DNA of 64,000 bases. It comes from Corticium candelabrum (Eukaryota > Porifera > Homoscleromorpha > Homosclerophorida > Plakinidae). Below, piece by piece: positions 22,340 to 34,208 of the stretch. The position numbers and the translations under genes are program-made. Numbering within the stretch: position 1 is the stretch's first letter; the number at the start of each line of letters is the position of its first letter. Location of the stretch: contig NC_085085.1 in the NCBI RefSeq assembly GCF_963422355.1, positions 6,735,733 to 6,799,732 of the forward strand, in the 5' to 3' direction. Below the pieces are notes generated by a model, which saw only the letters and a program-made list of their open reading frames with translations, was not told the origin of the DNA and made no database searches.

Positions 22340-23784
22340 TTAGACATGTAGAGTTTCTGCTGATGCGGTGATATCAACGTCCATGCCTCCCACAACAGCA
22401 ATCGAGTAATCGTTTGTCCTACAAACTCCATGGCCGACGCGTCTGCATGTCATCGGCGGTAAAGCCAGCCACTTGTTCACTCGGGGATGAAATATTTCAA
22501 CAGCAGCCGATGCAGCGCCATCGTTCGAATCGATTCCTCCCAATGCTACCAGCCTGCCTCCAAAATTGAGAATACTGCAGTTGCGATTGCTCATATTTGG
22601 TAGAGATTTCATAGAAAAATCAGCAAGACTCAACACTCTAACGCTACTCGACTTACCAGACATGTAGATGTTGTCTCCTATGGCAACGGCTGACACCACC
22701 AAAAACTCAATTTCTACTGATCCCAAATGGTGACATCCCCCTTCATTGATATCAACTTCATACACCTGTAATTCCCTGTTTAAAATTTCTTGCCTGTTTC
22801 CAATGAGGTATAAACTGCTCTCGTTTGCAACTAACTGCCATACACCCTCGAAAGTCATTGCTGCTGCTGTACGCCACGTGCTTGTTTTCACATCAAAGTT
22901 TGCTACTTTATTATCACTTGATCGTCGATCTCTCATAATAGAGAAACATTCGCCATCAAGTGCAGCAAGCCCTACTATTCGAAAATGACTGGTCACTGGC
23001 AACGTCTTCCATTCCTCAACTGAATTATTAGCCATGAACAACTCATCTCCACTATCACTGCAAGCTATAAGACCCGTGTTGACTGCTACTAATCGGTTTA
23101 CATAAATGCCTCCTCCTGCAGCACACCTGACAGGTTTCCACTCTATTTGCACCTAAAAATTTAATCAGCACAATACATCAAGTTTCATATTACAAAAAGA
23201 AAGCAAACAGTAGTCTAGAAAACATCTGTCAACATGGTTCATTTAATAGACTACCTTCACTGTCACGAGTAATGACATGCACCTTTGATTTGACAATGGT
23301 ATATGCATATAACAATGGAAATTATATACATACGGGTCATCCCTCTGTATTTGTCATTTTCAAATAATTGTAATTCTAATATGTAACAAACATGTTCATT
23401 GCAACTCAGAAATTAGACCAAAATCACAGTACAGTATACGCTATATCGATCTCTCTTGCATATCCACTCGTGTTGTGACTCTGTATTACGATGCCAAGGC
23501 TAGTATACATGCGGATGATGCCTAGTGTATACAAATAAAAAGTTGAATCTTAAATATTGAAAATATTTGACAAAGCAGATGAGGCCACGTTATTATCAAG
23601 CCAACAGAAAGCTCCATCATATATGGTACATGTAGCCAGTGGCCCACTATTGAATCACTTCTGCAAAGTTGCCACAAACATTACAGAGTTATACACTAAG
23701 AAGTGACAAAGTTCAAACTAAAAGTTAATAAACATAATGACTACAAATCATATCACACAGAGCACTACATGCTATTAAAGGTAC

Positions 23785-23824
<40 letters not shown>

Positions 23825-25080
23825 TGTGTGCAACAACATACAATAATTGACATTCAAGCTTACCTCGTCTAATTCATCTGTCGGGAACATTTGCATGTCA
23901 AGGGACAGACGAGACAGCCTTGCAGCATGAGCTAACAACAATTGATCATATTTCTTACAAGAGCTGTTGCCATATCTATCGCAGACTTCTTGCTCTCTGT
24001 GCTTTCTTAACCTCCTTTCACAAACAGATGACAACATAGATGTACAAGCACCCTTCCTTAAAAATGCATCAGACAAATCTGCAAATCCATTTCCAGCTGT
24101 TACATCCGATAAGAAGCAAGCAACGAAATGGCGTGTCCTACCCGGTACCTATAGGCAAGAGAGTCTATTTCAAGAATTTCTAGCAGAGCAGTTTATACAC
24201 AAACAAACAAACAAACAACCGGACAAATCCGAGCTCAAACATAAATATGACAATCTCAAAATGCAAAGTTGTCAAAAACTAACTACATGCTAAACAGGTT
24301 TATATTAAATTTTGCTGATCACATAGCACCTACGTATGCCCTTGCATCATCCTTGCTGACAGTCTACAGTATACCCTCCTCCAGACTCCCTTCCTCAGCA
24401 ACTCTTGGCCAAAGAGTTTAGGAGTGTTACATATATTTCATAAATATAAAACAATAATACTGATTGTTCGGGTAAGTAAACAATACCCCAGGACCCCAGA
24501 GGTGCCACCCCAGCCCGACCTGAGTAATTTCATTATTCTACTCTACAGTAGATAAACAAAAATTCACTGGGACCACCATAACTTGAGTGACTCTAGTCGT
24601 CAAGATGGCAACCTCGCTGGCTAATTGGTCGTCACATGAAGTCAGTTAGTCGTTAAACAGCAACTTGACGACCGCTTTTCGAACACTGCCTCATAGGAAC
24701 CAAAGTAAGAGCCATCAAAGTACACAACTATCACACACCGCATTAGAAACTATTACGTGTATTACAAACTATTACGCGTGTACAGGCTAATTAACACGAG
24801 TGTGAGAAGAGGCTGGACACATTGACTGGTATGTGGGATTGCTGACATCTGACACGCTACTTACCACCAGTGATAAATATGAGCACATGCCCACGAAACC
24901 GTCTACAGTGGTACATTACTGTAACCCTAGCACATGCGTACTCACCTTAACAACACAGTAATACAGCAATAGCCTTAGACAGGCCGGCGGAACAGGTGGA
25001 GGGGGAACAGTGGCTGTTATCCCTCCAATATCAGGATTGGGGGCATCGCCCCTCCAATACTGGATGCTATGTAATGCCAT
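22340..25080 (-). CDS. Kelch-propeller protein K2a, three exons
   Basis: Exons joined in phase 0 are 24946-25080 (ATG, MALHSIQYWRGDAPNPDIGG, a Pro run, then LLLYYCVVK and donor GTGAGT), 23864-24148 (VPGRTRHFVACFLSDVTAGN..., RLRKHREQEVCDRYG...) and 22340-23152 (271 codons with stop). The last is a six-blade-like kelch propeller with the classic signature FGGRLVALGGIDSNDGA...VEIFHPRVNKWLALPPM...VGHGVCR and AVVGGMDVD. About 493 residues with this start. The middle domain is not recognised. An upstream exon or a small exon near 24380 is possible. K2b in copy 2 keeps the last two exons but has a broken first exon. Confidence 0.65.
23790..23830. repeat. (GT)n microsatellite in the K2a intron
   Basis: About 41 bp of GT, lying just inside the donor of the middle K2 exon; the same tract in copy 2 is over twice as long. 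Confidence 0.95.
24149..24945. other. K2a intron
   Basis: Collinear with copy 2. A small exon (acceptor CTTTGGCCAAG, donor GTATAC near 24378) is conceivable but weak. No element boundary was seen. Confidence 0.4.
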
Positions 25081-25954
25081 TATGGGACTTCGTTTCAGCA
25101 AAGAATGATCAAAGAAACTACTTTGGAAGTTTGCCGCTTGCAAGTAGAAATAATATTGGATGGTGTTGCAGTTGACTCGCTTGATTCACATTGTCGTGAC
25201 CATTTGTGTGCATGCTGCTCTAGCTACTTCTATCACAGATTAATCAATAACAAACCAACAATAGTCAACTAAAATCAAAATGGCGACAGTGTTACAAACC
25301 CCCCCCCAATCCAGAGAAGATTCCGCTGCCCCTGGTCTACTGTCTTTTAACAAGTCATCACACATGTCTTAACTGACGTGCAACAGTAACATACTAAATA
25401 ACCTGTCACAATATACGAGAATGAGAGCATTTGCTACGTGGTCCACTTCCGGTCTAGTCCCTGTTTACATAGGCCACGTTTATACACAAGCTAACAGCAG
25501 CAAGCAAGTAGTTTGTAAAAGTCAGAATAAGTAGTATCCTGATGCCCCAGTCACATCATAGAATGCATGCCACTATAGTAGACTGAGTCAGTCTCTCCCC
25601 GCCTTCGTCATTCCCTGAGCCTACCACTATAGTATTACCGTATTGTACATGTACAGTATACCTATGTCAGTCCCATTACAACGACATTGATACTATATAG
25701 TTAAAATGGAAAGCATTGTTGGAGCAAGCCTCAGTGAGAACAAACATAAAACACAATGAATCGACAACAACTTGCACATCTAGGTATAGCGCTAACATAA
25801 ATTTCTTTGTAAAAAAGCAACAAGTTCTCACATTTAGTTGCATTTTAGCCCCTGCGGTCACGCCACCAGGAGTTCCAGCCTATTTCCGCATTCTTCTATT
25901 AGTCCCTTGGGAATGGCGGGAAGCAATGTGAAGATGTCAATAATTAACATCTTC
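25081..25954. other. Intergenic between K2a and the MADF element
   Basis: Collinear with 47020-47760. It contains a C run at 25306-25312. No conserved frame; the minus-strand TTG-initiated extension of K2a is not supported. Confidence 0.4.
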
Positions 25955-26610
25955 AGCCCAGTTCACAGTACGAATCTGGCACGAGCGTCGTGCGAGCGTC
26001 CTGAACGCTGACGATGAGCGAGCGTCAGCGTCACACTGTGAACATGTCAGCGTCCGCAATGCTTGCACAATGCTCGCACAATGCTAGGCGAGCATCGACA
26101 ATGCTGGAATAGAGAAAAGCTCTAATCGAGCATCGTAGCCGGAAGTGACCCAGCGTCCAATGACATCATGTGCTCCGTTTCAACCAATCAAAAGTCAGTC
26201 ACTGGACGTATCCGGGATATTCTATTCGTACACATGGCATCGATCATTGATTCGTCGATGGAAGTTCTCATCGAGTGTGTGCGTGGTTTTCCCTGCGTTT
26301 GGCAAGTTCAGTCAAAGAACTACAAGGACCTAGGAATGAAAGAAAACGCTTGATCGAGAATACGGTGGCAGCAGCGCAACAAAAGCAAAACGTCGTCTTC
26401 CATGTCTGTCGCGAGTACATTGTACACACATGGTTACTTTGCAGAGCCAGACCACTGTCGCAGTGTGTTCTTTGTGTGATGGACGCTCGTCAGACGCAAT
26501 ACTGTGAATGGTCCAGCGCCAGCGTCTTCGCTGACGCTCATGTGAGCGTCCTTGTCAGCGTCCAGGTCTCTCACAGGACGCTGTGCCAGCGTCGTACTGT
26601 GAACCGGGCT
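25955..26610 (+). mobile_element. Non-autonomous DNA transposon carrying a MADF-domain frame
   Basis: The inverted ends AGCCCAGTTCACAGTACGA and complement TCGTACTGTGAACCGGGCT define a 656-bp insertion absent from copy 2. Inside, the plus strand at about 26230-26400 reads IDSSMEVLIECVRGFPCVW then SKNYKDLGMKENA followed by TGA. This is the start of a MADF (Adf-1-like) DNA-binding domain, with the conserved Trp codon turned into a stop. PIF/Harbinger elements often carry such a second, Myb/MADF gene. The GC-rich AGCGTC ends are full of short direct and inverted repeats. Confidence 0.65.
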
Positions 26611-27086
26611 TTCCTCTCATGATGTGTCACGCAGCTAAAAACAATGTATGTAGAAATTTGAATTAGACACAAATTAGTTGCATTTTTGGCTGCAGTCGTC
26701 AAGCCACCTAGGAGCTCGAGCCTGTTTGCACATTCTCTTATTACATTGCAGTCCCTTGGAAATGGCGTGCAGCAACCTGGACAGCTATTACACTTAATCC
26801 ACATGTCTGTGACTCAAAATCAACGTCATTTCCGGCGGTCACACGTTGTACAAACACTCATCTCAACGCACTGTACACTACACAAAGAAAGGGTCTCCAA
26901 GGCATGCCCCAATTAGTTAAATTGGTTGTGCAATAAACGTCGCAGCTCAGAGTACAAATTTAAACGCTGCATTTCCGCTATTGCTCGTATTTTGAAGAAA
27001 AAATCGTACTACTTCTTCAGAAGCAAACGTGAGGCAAACGTTTCTCTAGATACTGCCACCACATGACGTCTCAAATACGTAGGGTA
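26611..27086. other. Dispersed repeat copy 2, left part, and flank
   Basis: 26680-26790 repeats 25845-25925 with changes. 26940-27084 is the left part of the dispersed repeat seen at 4165-4550, cut by the pogo insertion and resuming at 30311. Confidence 0.45.
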
Positions 27087-30000
27087 AGGGCGCCTAATTG
27101 GGAACGCCAACACATACTTCTGCCTGTGTCTCGAGTTCTTTACTGAAAAACGAATCTCACTGCACCTAACAAACCATAGCATTGAAGCTTGATCTTCACT
27201 CTACATACTCTAAGCAGTCGGCATGCTAGCGATCTACTGTGTTGACGCAAGAGCTGCTAACGAGTGGGAGGTTCACATTACTGATATCTACGAGGCGTGT
27301 CTTAATTGGGAACAGTTCATTTCTCGTTGACTAAGCTTTCCAAGAGAATTATAAGACTGTGATCCAGTAGTCTAATATCTTCTGTGTCATCAAAATTTTT
27401 CCCGGCATTGGAAACTTTTGGTCTCCTCTACTACGATCTTGTCTAGCGCGTGCATAGAGTAGGTCTGCTGTGTAAAAGGAAGAGACATGACTGTCACCAA
27501 TTGGGCTTGACGTGAAAGGGTCGCAGGAAAGGGTCTTACTTTACATAATTGTGGCAAATCAATTGCAATTTCTTACAGAAACGGCATATCCATGTGAGCG
27601 AATGTAGTCAGCTCCGTCCTAGAATGGCATCATCTTGTGTAAATGATTGTCTGACGTGTAGTCCAGCTTTGCAAACGTCCATACATACAATAATTTATGA
27701 CTATAGCTCATGCAGTAACGTAACTTGTCTATTAGTTGCACTTCCTACCAATAGATCTATACTCCAAGCGCATAGGACCCTAGACGGTCTAAGGCAAGTG
27801 TGCAAGAGGTCTTTCATCTTGTTTTGAAGTAGCGGCAAGCGTTCCTCTACATTGAGTAGCCAAATCTCGCAACCTGCAAACCTATGTACTAGAGTTCCCA
27901 CAAGGACAGCGAGAGCACGCCCTGTAGGTGGAGCTCGCTATACATTGGCTAGTCATTAGCAGTTCAAATGGCTGGAGAGCGCAATTCTGTTAGAGCATAT
28001 GCGTCAGACACGATAAAGCAAGCAATAGAGTATGTAGAAGTGCAGGGATTGTCATACCGACAAGCATCAGCAAGAGCTGGTTGTGCCGCCACCACCCTAT
28101 TCAAACACAAACATGAGAGAGTCGAGTACACCAGCGTTGGATGTCCTACTGCCCTCACTCCTCTAGAAGAAAAGGTGATAGCTTGATGCATTACAAGCCT
28201 TGGAAGTTTTGGCCATCCACCAACTCGTGACATGGTTGGCAGTGTCATCAAAAATACTTCGATGACTCTGGCATGCAAAATCCATTTCCTACTGCCTTCT
28301 CAGGCAAGAAATGGTGGAAGAAATTTTTCACAACATGGCCAAGTTTGAGTGAGCGAAAACCAGAGCACTTGACCATCAAGCGTGCAAAAGCAGGATCGAC
28401 TGAAGTAGTGGATAAATTCTTTTCCAATCTAGAAAGATCTTGCAAGAGGAGGGTCTCCTGACTCTACCATACAGTGAATTGGGGAGACGTCTCTGGAACT
28501 GTGATGAGACTAGACTATGTACATCTGTTACATCAAAAAAAGTAATAGTACGAAAAGGCCAAAAAGATGTCTATGAGATTGGCACGGGTTCTGGCCGTGA
28601 TAACATCACAGTTCTTGCTTGTGGATCTGCGATAGGAGAACGCGTCTTGCCATATGTTGTCTATAAGGCCAAGACTACAAATCCTAGCTGGATGGAAGGT
28701 GGTCCCCACGGTTGCATGTTCAGTGTCAGCAACTCAGAATGGATGGAAAGCGCTCAGTTCTCTGAATGGTTCATTCAGATGTCTTTACCAGCAACAAAGC
28801 TTCTTCGACTGACAGCTCCTGTTGTTTTGCTTCATGATGGCCATGGCTCTCATGTCACGTTAGATCTAGTAACGGAAGCTGTAAAACAAAATACTATCAT
28901 CATTTGTCTACCACCCCATACAACACACATCCTTCAACCACTAGATGTCTCTGTTTTCAAATCTGTAAAGCATGTGTGGGCACGACTTTGAAAGAATTCA
29001 AAAGTGAAAAGTTTGAGGCTGTGGTTTCTAAACTTACTTTTCCATCCGTGTTGAGTCAGCTGTGGAAAGAGAGCTTTTTCCTGAGCACTTAGTAAGTGGA
29101 TTTCGTGCCACTGGCATCCACCCCCTTAACAGAAGCATAATTAGAGAAGATAAGCTAAAGCCATCTAAAGCCTATTCAAGTACATCTATAGAACAACCCT
29201 TGTCAGCTACTCCTGTAACAGAATGCGTCACAAGAATTTTAGGAAACACTTCCAAACAATTCAAGAGACAAAAGCTAATGTGAAAGGAAGTAGATTACAA
29301 CCAGGCTACTACGGTGAAGTGCCAACACGTGAAGCAGCTATTGAAAGACTAAAGCAGCGAGAAATGCAAAAGTCAAAGCCTAAGTCTAAGTCTAAACAGA
29401 AAGTAAAGAAAACAGTAGCAAAAAGTCCTCACATTGATCAGTCTAAGAGCACATGTCAAGGCTGTGGTGCACACTACGACAAGGACACCAAAGAGGAGCA
29501 GAAAAAATTGGATTGGCTGCGACAAGTGCTGGCGGTGGTACCATTACCATTGTGCAAACTTGTCAACATACCCAGACCTTGAACAGTTATGGATGTGTCC
29601 AGAATGTAGTCATTGAAGTTAACAAGTAGATTACAAGACAGCACGTTGTAGCAGCGGTTCCACATGATAATAGTACTGTAGCGAGTTTTGTTACTGCAAT
29701 GTTGGATGATAGTAAAGCTGTTAGTTTTTGTTCACATCAGTGTATATGTGAAATCCAGGAGCATGTGGGAATACCTTCAACAATTCATAGCCACAGTTCC
29801 TTCCAACTAGTCCGTTTGCGACGTTTCGCAACTTGTACTTGAATATCAATGCAAATACCATCATGTTAGGCCCTTCAGAGTCTTGACTCTCCCTTTCTCT
29901 CTCTCTATCACATGCCAATCCAGCCCCTAGAGGAAATTGGAGCCTACGCACACAGTACAAAGACAAAGAGAGCTAACGACCAATCAGCATAATACAGAAT

Positions 30001-30290
30001 TGATGCCCTGCAATGTTGTAGCGCTGGCTTACTCCGCCGCTGCACGATCGTCAACAACTTTGCCGTTCCCAATTAGGGCACTTTGCGCAGATATCAATAT
30101 CTCAACGCGCGTCCTTCTAGAAGCTCTACCTAGACAATGAAAATTTTCTAGTCTGCAGTTTTCAGTTCTTGTTTAGCCTAAAAACTAAGCTTCAAGTCCA
30201 TGCGCTACTCAGTGCACAGCTGCACGGCTTTCAAGTGAAACCTGCTGGAGAAGGCAGAAATGAAAGTAGGCGTTCCCAATTAGGCTCCCC
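27087..30290 (+). mobile_element. Pogo/Tigger-like DNA transposon, complete with ends
   Basis: The 22-bp inverted ends (AGGGCGCCTAATTGGGAACG at 27087 and its complement, with two mismatches, at 30269-30290) are flanked by TA on each side (27085-27086 and 30291-30292). That is the TA target duplication of the Tc1/mariner-pogo superfamily. The element is 3,204 bp and splits a dispersed repeat that is unsplit in copy 2 near 48136. The interior holds the broken DDE transposase at 27968-29616. Non-coding flanks of about 880 and 670 bp lie inside the ends. Confidence 0.8.
27968..29616 (+). pseudogene. Pogo-type DDE transposase with C-terminal PHD finger (frameshifted)
   Basis: The N-terminal helix-turn-helix reads AIEYVEVQGLSYRQASARAG. 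The DDE core shows WNCDET, then LLHDGHGSHV, then PPHTTHILQPLDVSVFKSVK, giving the three acidic positions of the DDE_1 superfamily. The middle (VRKGQKDVYEIGTGSGRDN) and FRATGIHPLNRS follow the jerky/Tigger pattern. The C-terminus is CQGCGAHY...WIGCDKCWRWYHYHCANL...LWMCPEC, a C4HC3 PHD finger. Frames change near 28186, 28440, 28985, 29090, 29283 and 29510, so this copy cannot make the protein. PHD fingers bind histone H3 tails in known families; a role in target choice here is only inference. Confidence 0.75.
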
Positions 30291-30452
30291 TACCTTACTG
30301 TAGCCAGTATTGTAAGTGTTGTTCTCTTGAAAAGTGTCAAACCTACAGCGTGACACTCGTAAAGCACAAACAGAGCCCTAACAAATAACACACTGCCCTT
30401 GAATAAACACCGCCCAACGCTGCAGATGGAGCGCTAGAAGCCGTGGTGTCTA

Positions 30453-31188
30453 CAGACCTGCCAACCTAGCAGTGTCAAAATGCGTGAGTTTGCAGGAAAA
30501 AATGTGGGAGAATGCTGGAGTCTTCAAAATTTTTGGACACGCCTACAATAGCATTAATATCAGTAAATTTATATCGTAATAAGTGTTAAATAATATATAT
30601 ATATAATATCTAACCATCAAAATTTAAGTATTTGCATGCCTGGTTGGAGTAGAAGCCATTAATTAATATAATTATAGCGCAACAAATGTTTAACCGATTG
30701 ATTAATGTGCCTAATTAGCGACACACAGCATTAACATCAATTACTATACATAATAGTTAATTAATTAAACACAGAACTTGTACTGTACGTACTACTGGCT
30801 GTTATAAAAATCTAAGGAAAAAGTACATGCACATTCTTGTGGCTAGTTGGAATGTTCTGGATTCTATTTTCTTCTAGCCTTCTTCGATCGCTTTTCCAGC
30901 AATACATATGGTAATCAGGTAGCCAGCCTCTCCCTCTTTTTCACCTCCGACTCCTCATTCTATGTCGGTACAGTATTTTGAGCAAGTATGCTAGGAAAGA
31001 GCCGGATGAAGAGAGGGGCTGACAAATGGAAATTGATATTGAAATATCAAGTATGTGCGTACACATGAATGTACTAAAACGGTAGGGTCACAGTTACACA
31101 GAACAGGCACGTCTATCATTTTGTTCACACCCACCAATGGTCAGAATGCGGGAGTCTCCCGCTCAATGCGGGAGAGTTGGCAGCTCTG
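30453..31188. mobile_element. MITE (copy 1 only)
   Basis: The left end (CAGACCTGCCAACCTAGC) and the complement of the right end (CAGAGCTGCCAACTCTCCC) are inverted. The sequence TGTCTA lies immediately outside both ends as a target duplication. Copy 2 passes straight across the site near 48270. There is no coding capacity; the body is AT-rich with TTAATTAA tracts. Confidence 0.65.
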
Positions 31189-31658
31189 TGTCTAGTCGAA
31201 GAAATAAGGAACCCTTTCGACAAAAAAGTTATGCTTTCGCCCTAAGCTAAACTTCACGCCAAAAGCGCGGCTTTATCTACCAATCTACCACAATTAGCAT
31301 GCACATGAAACGCAAAGAAATTAGCCACTACAACCGTCTACCTCGTCATGGCTTGCAGCGTCAACCTCCACCATGTTTGCTGTGTACAAGTGACACGTAG
31401 AAAGTTTCGCCTCTTCTCAGGGCGTCGACCGACGTCGAGGTAGGAGGACACCTTAAAGGTCACCAACTGGGAAATTCGGGAACGCAGAAGGCTTAGTAAT
31501 CAGTCACGTGGGCAATCACGTGGGCAATCAACTGTGCTTGTCAGAGCCGTATACTTGTTTACAAGACTCTAATATTTGCTCACCACACCAAAAACAACAG
31601 TAAAAGAGTAATGCAGCCTATGCGTGTACTGTTGCCTAATCCATTTCAATTTTGTCAA
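31189..31658. other. K3a 3' flank
   Basis: Collinear with 48274-48683. No conserved frame. Confidence 0.5.
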
Positions 31659-31891
31659 TTAGTCAGAGGGATGGATTGCCCAGCTCACCATGCAGACAGC
31701 ACCAGCTCCACTGTGATTGTCGATGCCAGCAATTGCGAGTGTAGAATCGTTGATGATGCACGCCTCCAGCCCTTGTAACTCAACTGGTAAGTCTAGTGGC
31801 ATCCATTTTGCCTCTGACTGATTTAGTGCCTCATAGAAAACATAGATGGTACGACTGCTTTCGCCAATGGCAAAAAGGTGATGATGAATTG
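31659..31891 (-). pseudogene. Kelch protein K3a, 3' fragment
   Basis: The minus strand encodes HHHLFAIGESSRTIYVFYEA then QGLEACIINDSTLAIAGIDN and the terminal SWAIHPSD, matching the end of K3 (48684-48920). One codon is missing relative to K3 (PLDLP for PLVDLP). The frame stops at the gypsy insertion; the exon resumes at 36277. K3a is also cut at 36605 by the duplication junction, so it has no 5' exons and is dead. Confidence 0.8.
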
Positions 31892-32032
31892 TGTAACATC
31901 CGTTCCAAGCTACGGGTTGTATTGTAAAGTAAATCACTACAGACTAGGTACAGACCGAGAAAACACGAGGTAATTACTTGACACCCTTTTTCTAACGTAC
32001 GCTACCCATTCCCAAGCGTACTGTTCATTACA
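31892..32032 (-). repeat. 3' LTR of the Ty3/gypsy element
   Basis: 141 bp, TG...CA ends, two differences from the 5' LTR. Unusually short for a gypsy LTR. Confidence 0.9.
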
Positions 32033-32081
32033 TTTCCCTTTTTCTCAAAGCGCCAACACAACACAACAGTTCAAAACGCCG

Positions 32082-34208
32082 TCACGAAACATAGTCTTTT
32101 CGCCAGGCCGGAGGGCGTACTTCTCGTCCACATCTCGTAGTCGTCGGGGGCACTTGAACCTGGGGTTGTCTCGCTTGAACACGGGGGTTGTCGACATCTT
32201 CACCTCCGGCAACGGCATTTTCTGGCAATCTTTCTTCATCTTGAAACGTGGTATCGACATCCGCTGGCCAACTATCCCATTGACGTTTAAGAGTAGAATG
32301 ACGACGGAATTTCAACTGATGACGATTCCTTCTGATTACCGATCCTCCTGGTAGGACCACCTGGTATGACCTTCCATTCATTTGCCTCTTGACTTGTCCT
32401 GGAGTTCGCCATTGTTTCTGGTCTGCATTCCATACAAGAACATAATCTCCTGGAAGTAGCTGTGGGAGTGTACGAACGCCTCGATGTCGGTTGTAAGTTG
32501 ATGCTTGATCTGTTTTGTTTTGAATGTCTCGAGACACGACAGCATCTCTGAATATAGTCTCAGGCTGGAGATGGCCTGGAGCAGACGGTAGCGTGTAGCG
32601 CAATCGGCGTCCCATCAGCAATTGAGCTGGCGAGATCCCCGTGCTGCTATGAGGTGTCGTTCGATACGCCAGTAAGGCCAGGTGTGGATCTTCCCGAGTT
32701 ACCGCAGTTTTCTTCAGAATATCTTTAACCGTTTGTACCGTGCGTTCCGCTAGCCCATTCCCTTGGGGGTACCGTGGAGGCGATGTAGTGTGCTTAAATC
32801 CGTAACGACGAGAGAACTGGCGGAATTGTTTATTGGCAAACTGCGGTCCGTTATCGCTGACAACCTCCTGCGATATTCCATTTCTGGAGAATATCCCTTT
32901 TAGACTTTCAATAACGGTTGCAGCTTTTAAACCGGATAGACGTTGCAGTTCCGGAAATTGCGAGTAGTAGTCGACCACGACTAAGTAATTGCAATTCTCA
33001 ATTGAAAACAAGTCCATTGCGATTCGCTCCCATGGACGACCGGGCAATGTTGACGATTGGAGAGGTTCCTTGCGCTGCTGGTTTTGGTACTGGGCGCATG
33101 TTTCACATTTTGAAACTGCTTGTTCTAGTTGATCGTTCATACCCGGCCACCAGACAACTTCACGAGCTCGTGTTTTGGTTTTGACGATGCCCAAGTGACC
33201 TTCATGCGCGAGGTTGATAACGTGGCTGCGCAAGGATTTTGGAATCACTATTTGAGAACCTCGTAAGATTACTTCATCTACTTGAGATAGGAGGTGTCGA
33301 CTGTCCCAAAATGGTGTTATGAGCTCTGGTAGCTGTCCCTTGTACGAAGGCCATTCTGATTGCACCATGAGCAAAAGAGCTGAGAGCTGAGGATCGTGCC
33401 TTGTCTCCTCCTTAATACGCTGCAGCATTTCGTCTGAAACAGGCCATGATATTTTGACTCCAAACACGTACTCCTCAACAGTATCGTCCGGAACCCCGAC
33501 TTCCACTGGGCTACGGGACAAGGCATCTGCGACCACACGTTGTTTCCCCGGCACATACACTACATTGTAGTAATACTGCATCATTCGGAGGCGCAGACGT
33601 TGCAAACGGGGCGGGCGCTGGTCCAAGCTCTGACTATTCATAATTGACCACAAAGGCTTATGATCAGTGTCGACCTGAAAAGGCGTGTCACGACCAAAGA
33701 GGTAACATCGAAATCTCTCACAAGACCATGCCATAGCCAGCGCCTCCTTCTCAATTTGTGAGTACCGTTGTTCGGTGGTGGTTAGCAATCGAGAAACGTA
33801 GTAAATGGGCGCTCTACGGCCATCTTCCTGAACCTGGAGAAGTACCCCTCCAATACCCATCGACGATGCGTCTGCTGATACGATTGTAGGAGCGTCTTGG
33901 GAATAGAACGATAAGACTGGAGTATCTGTGGCCATCTTCTGAAGTCGCTGGAAAGACTCCTCTTGGACAGATGTCCAACACCAAGCGACGTCCTCTTTCA
34001 GTAGGTCCCTCAAAGGACCAGCTACCTGTGAGTACCCCGGTAAAAACTTGGTCAAGTACGTCACCATCCCCAGGAATCTACGGAGGTCTTCCTTGTCGCA
34101 AGGAGGCGTCATGTCTGTGATGGCACGAACTTTATTGTCATCTGCCTTAACCCCGTCCGCTGTCAGCACATGACCAAGAACTTGACTTGCTGTTTGAGAA
34201 AAACGCAT
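32082..34208 (-). pseudogene. Gypsy pol, 3' part: RT end, RNase H, integrase
   Basis: A 708-codon frame. It opens in the RT connection (LGHVLTADGVKADDNKV) and contains the RNase H start (TIVSADASSMGIGGVLLQ). The integrase HHCC finger is at about residue 330 (HEGHLGIVKTKTR...CETCAQYQ), then the catalytic core (MDLFSIENCNYLVVVDYYSQ, VVSDNGPQFANKQF, GLAERTVQTVKDILKK) with D, D and E present. It overlaps the upstream pol frame by 46 bp in another frame, so RT is broken near 34190. The family copies itself through an RNA intermediate and integrates the cDNA. This copy could not make a continuous polyprotein. Confidence 0.85.

Noticed and set aside
23967-24293. 108-residue plus-strand frame
   Set aside because: Antisense of the K2a middle exon, whose minus-strand frame is the one conserved in copy 2 with its splice sites.
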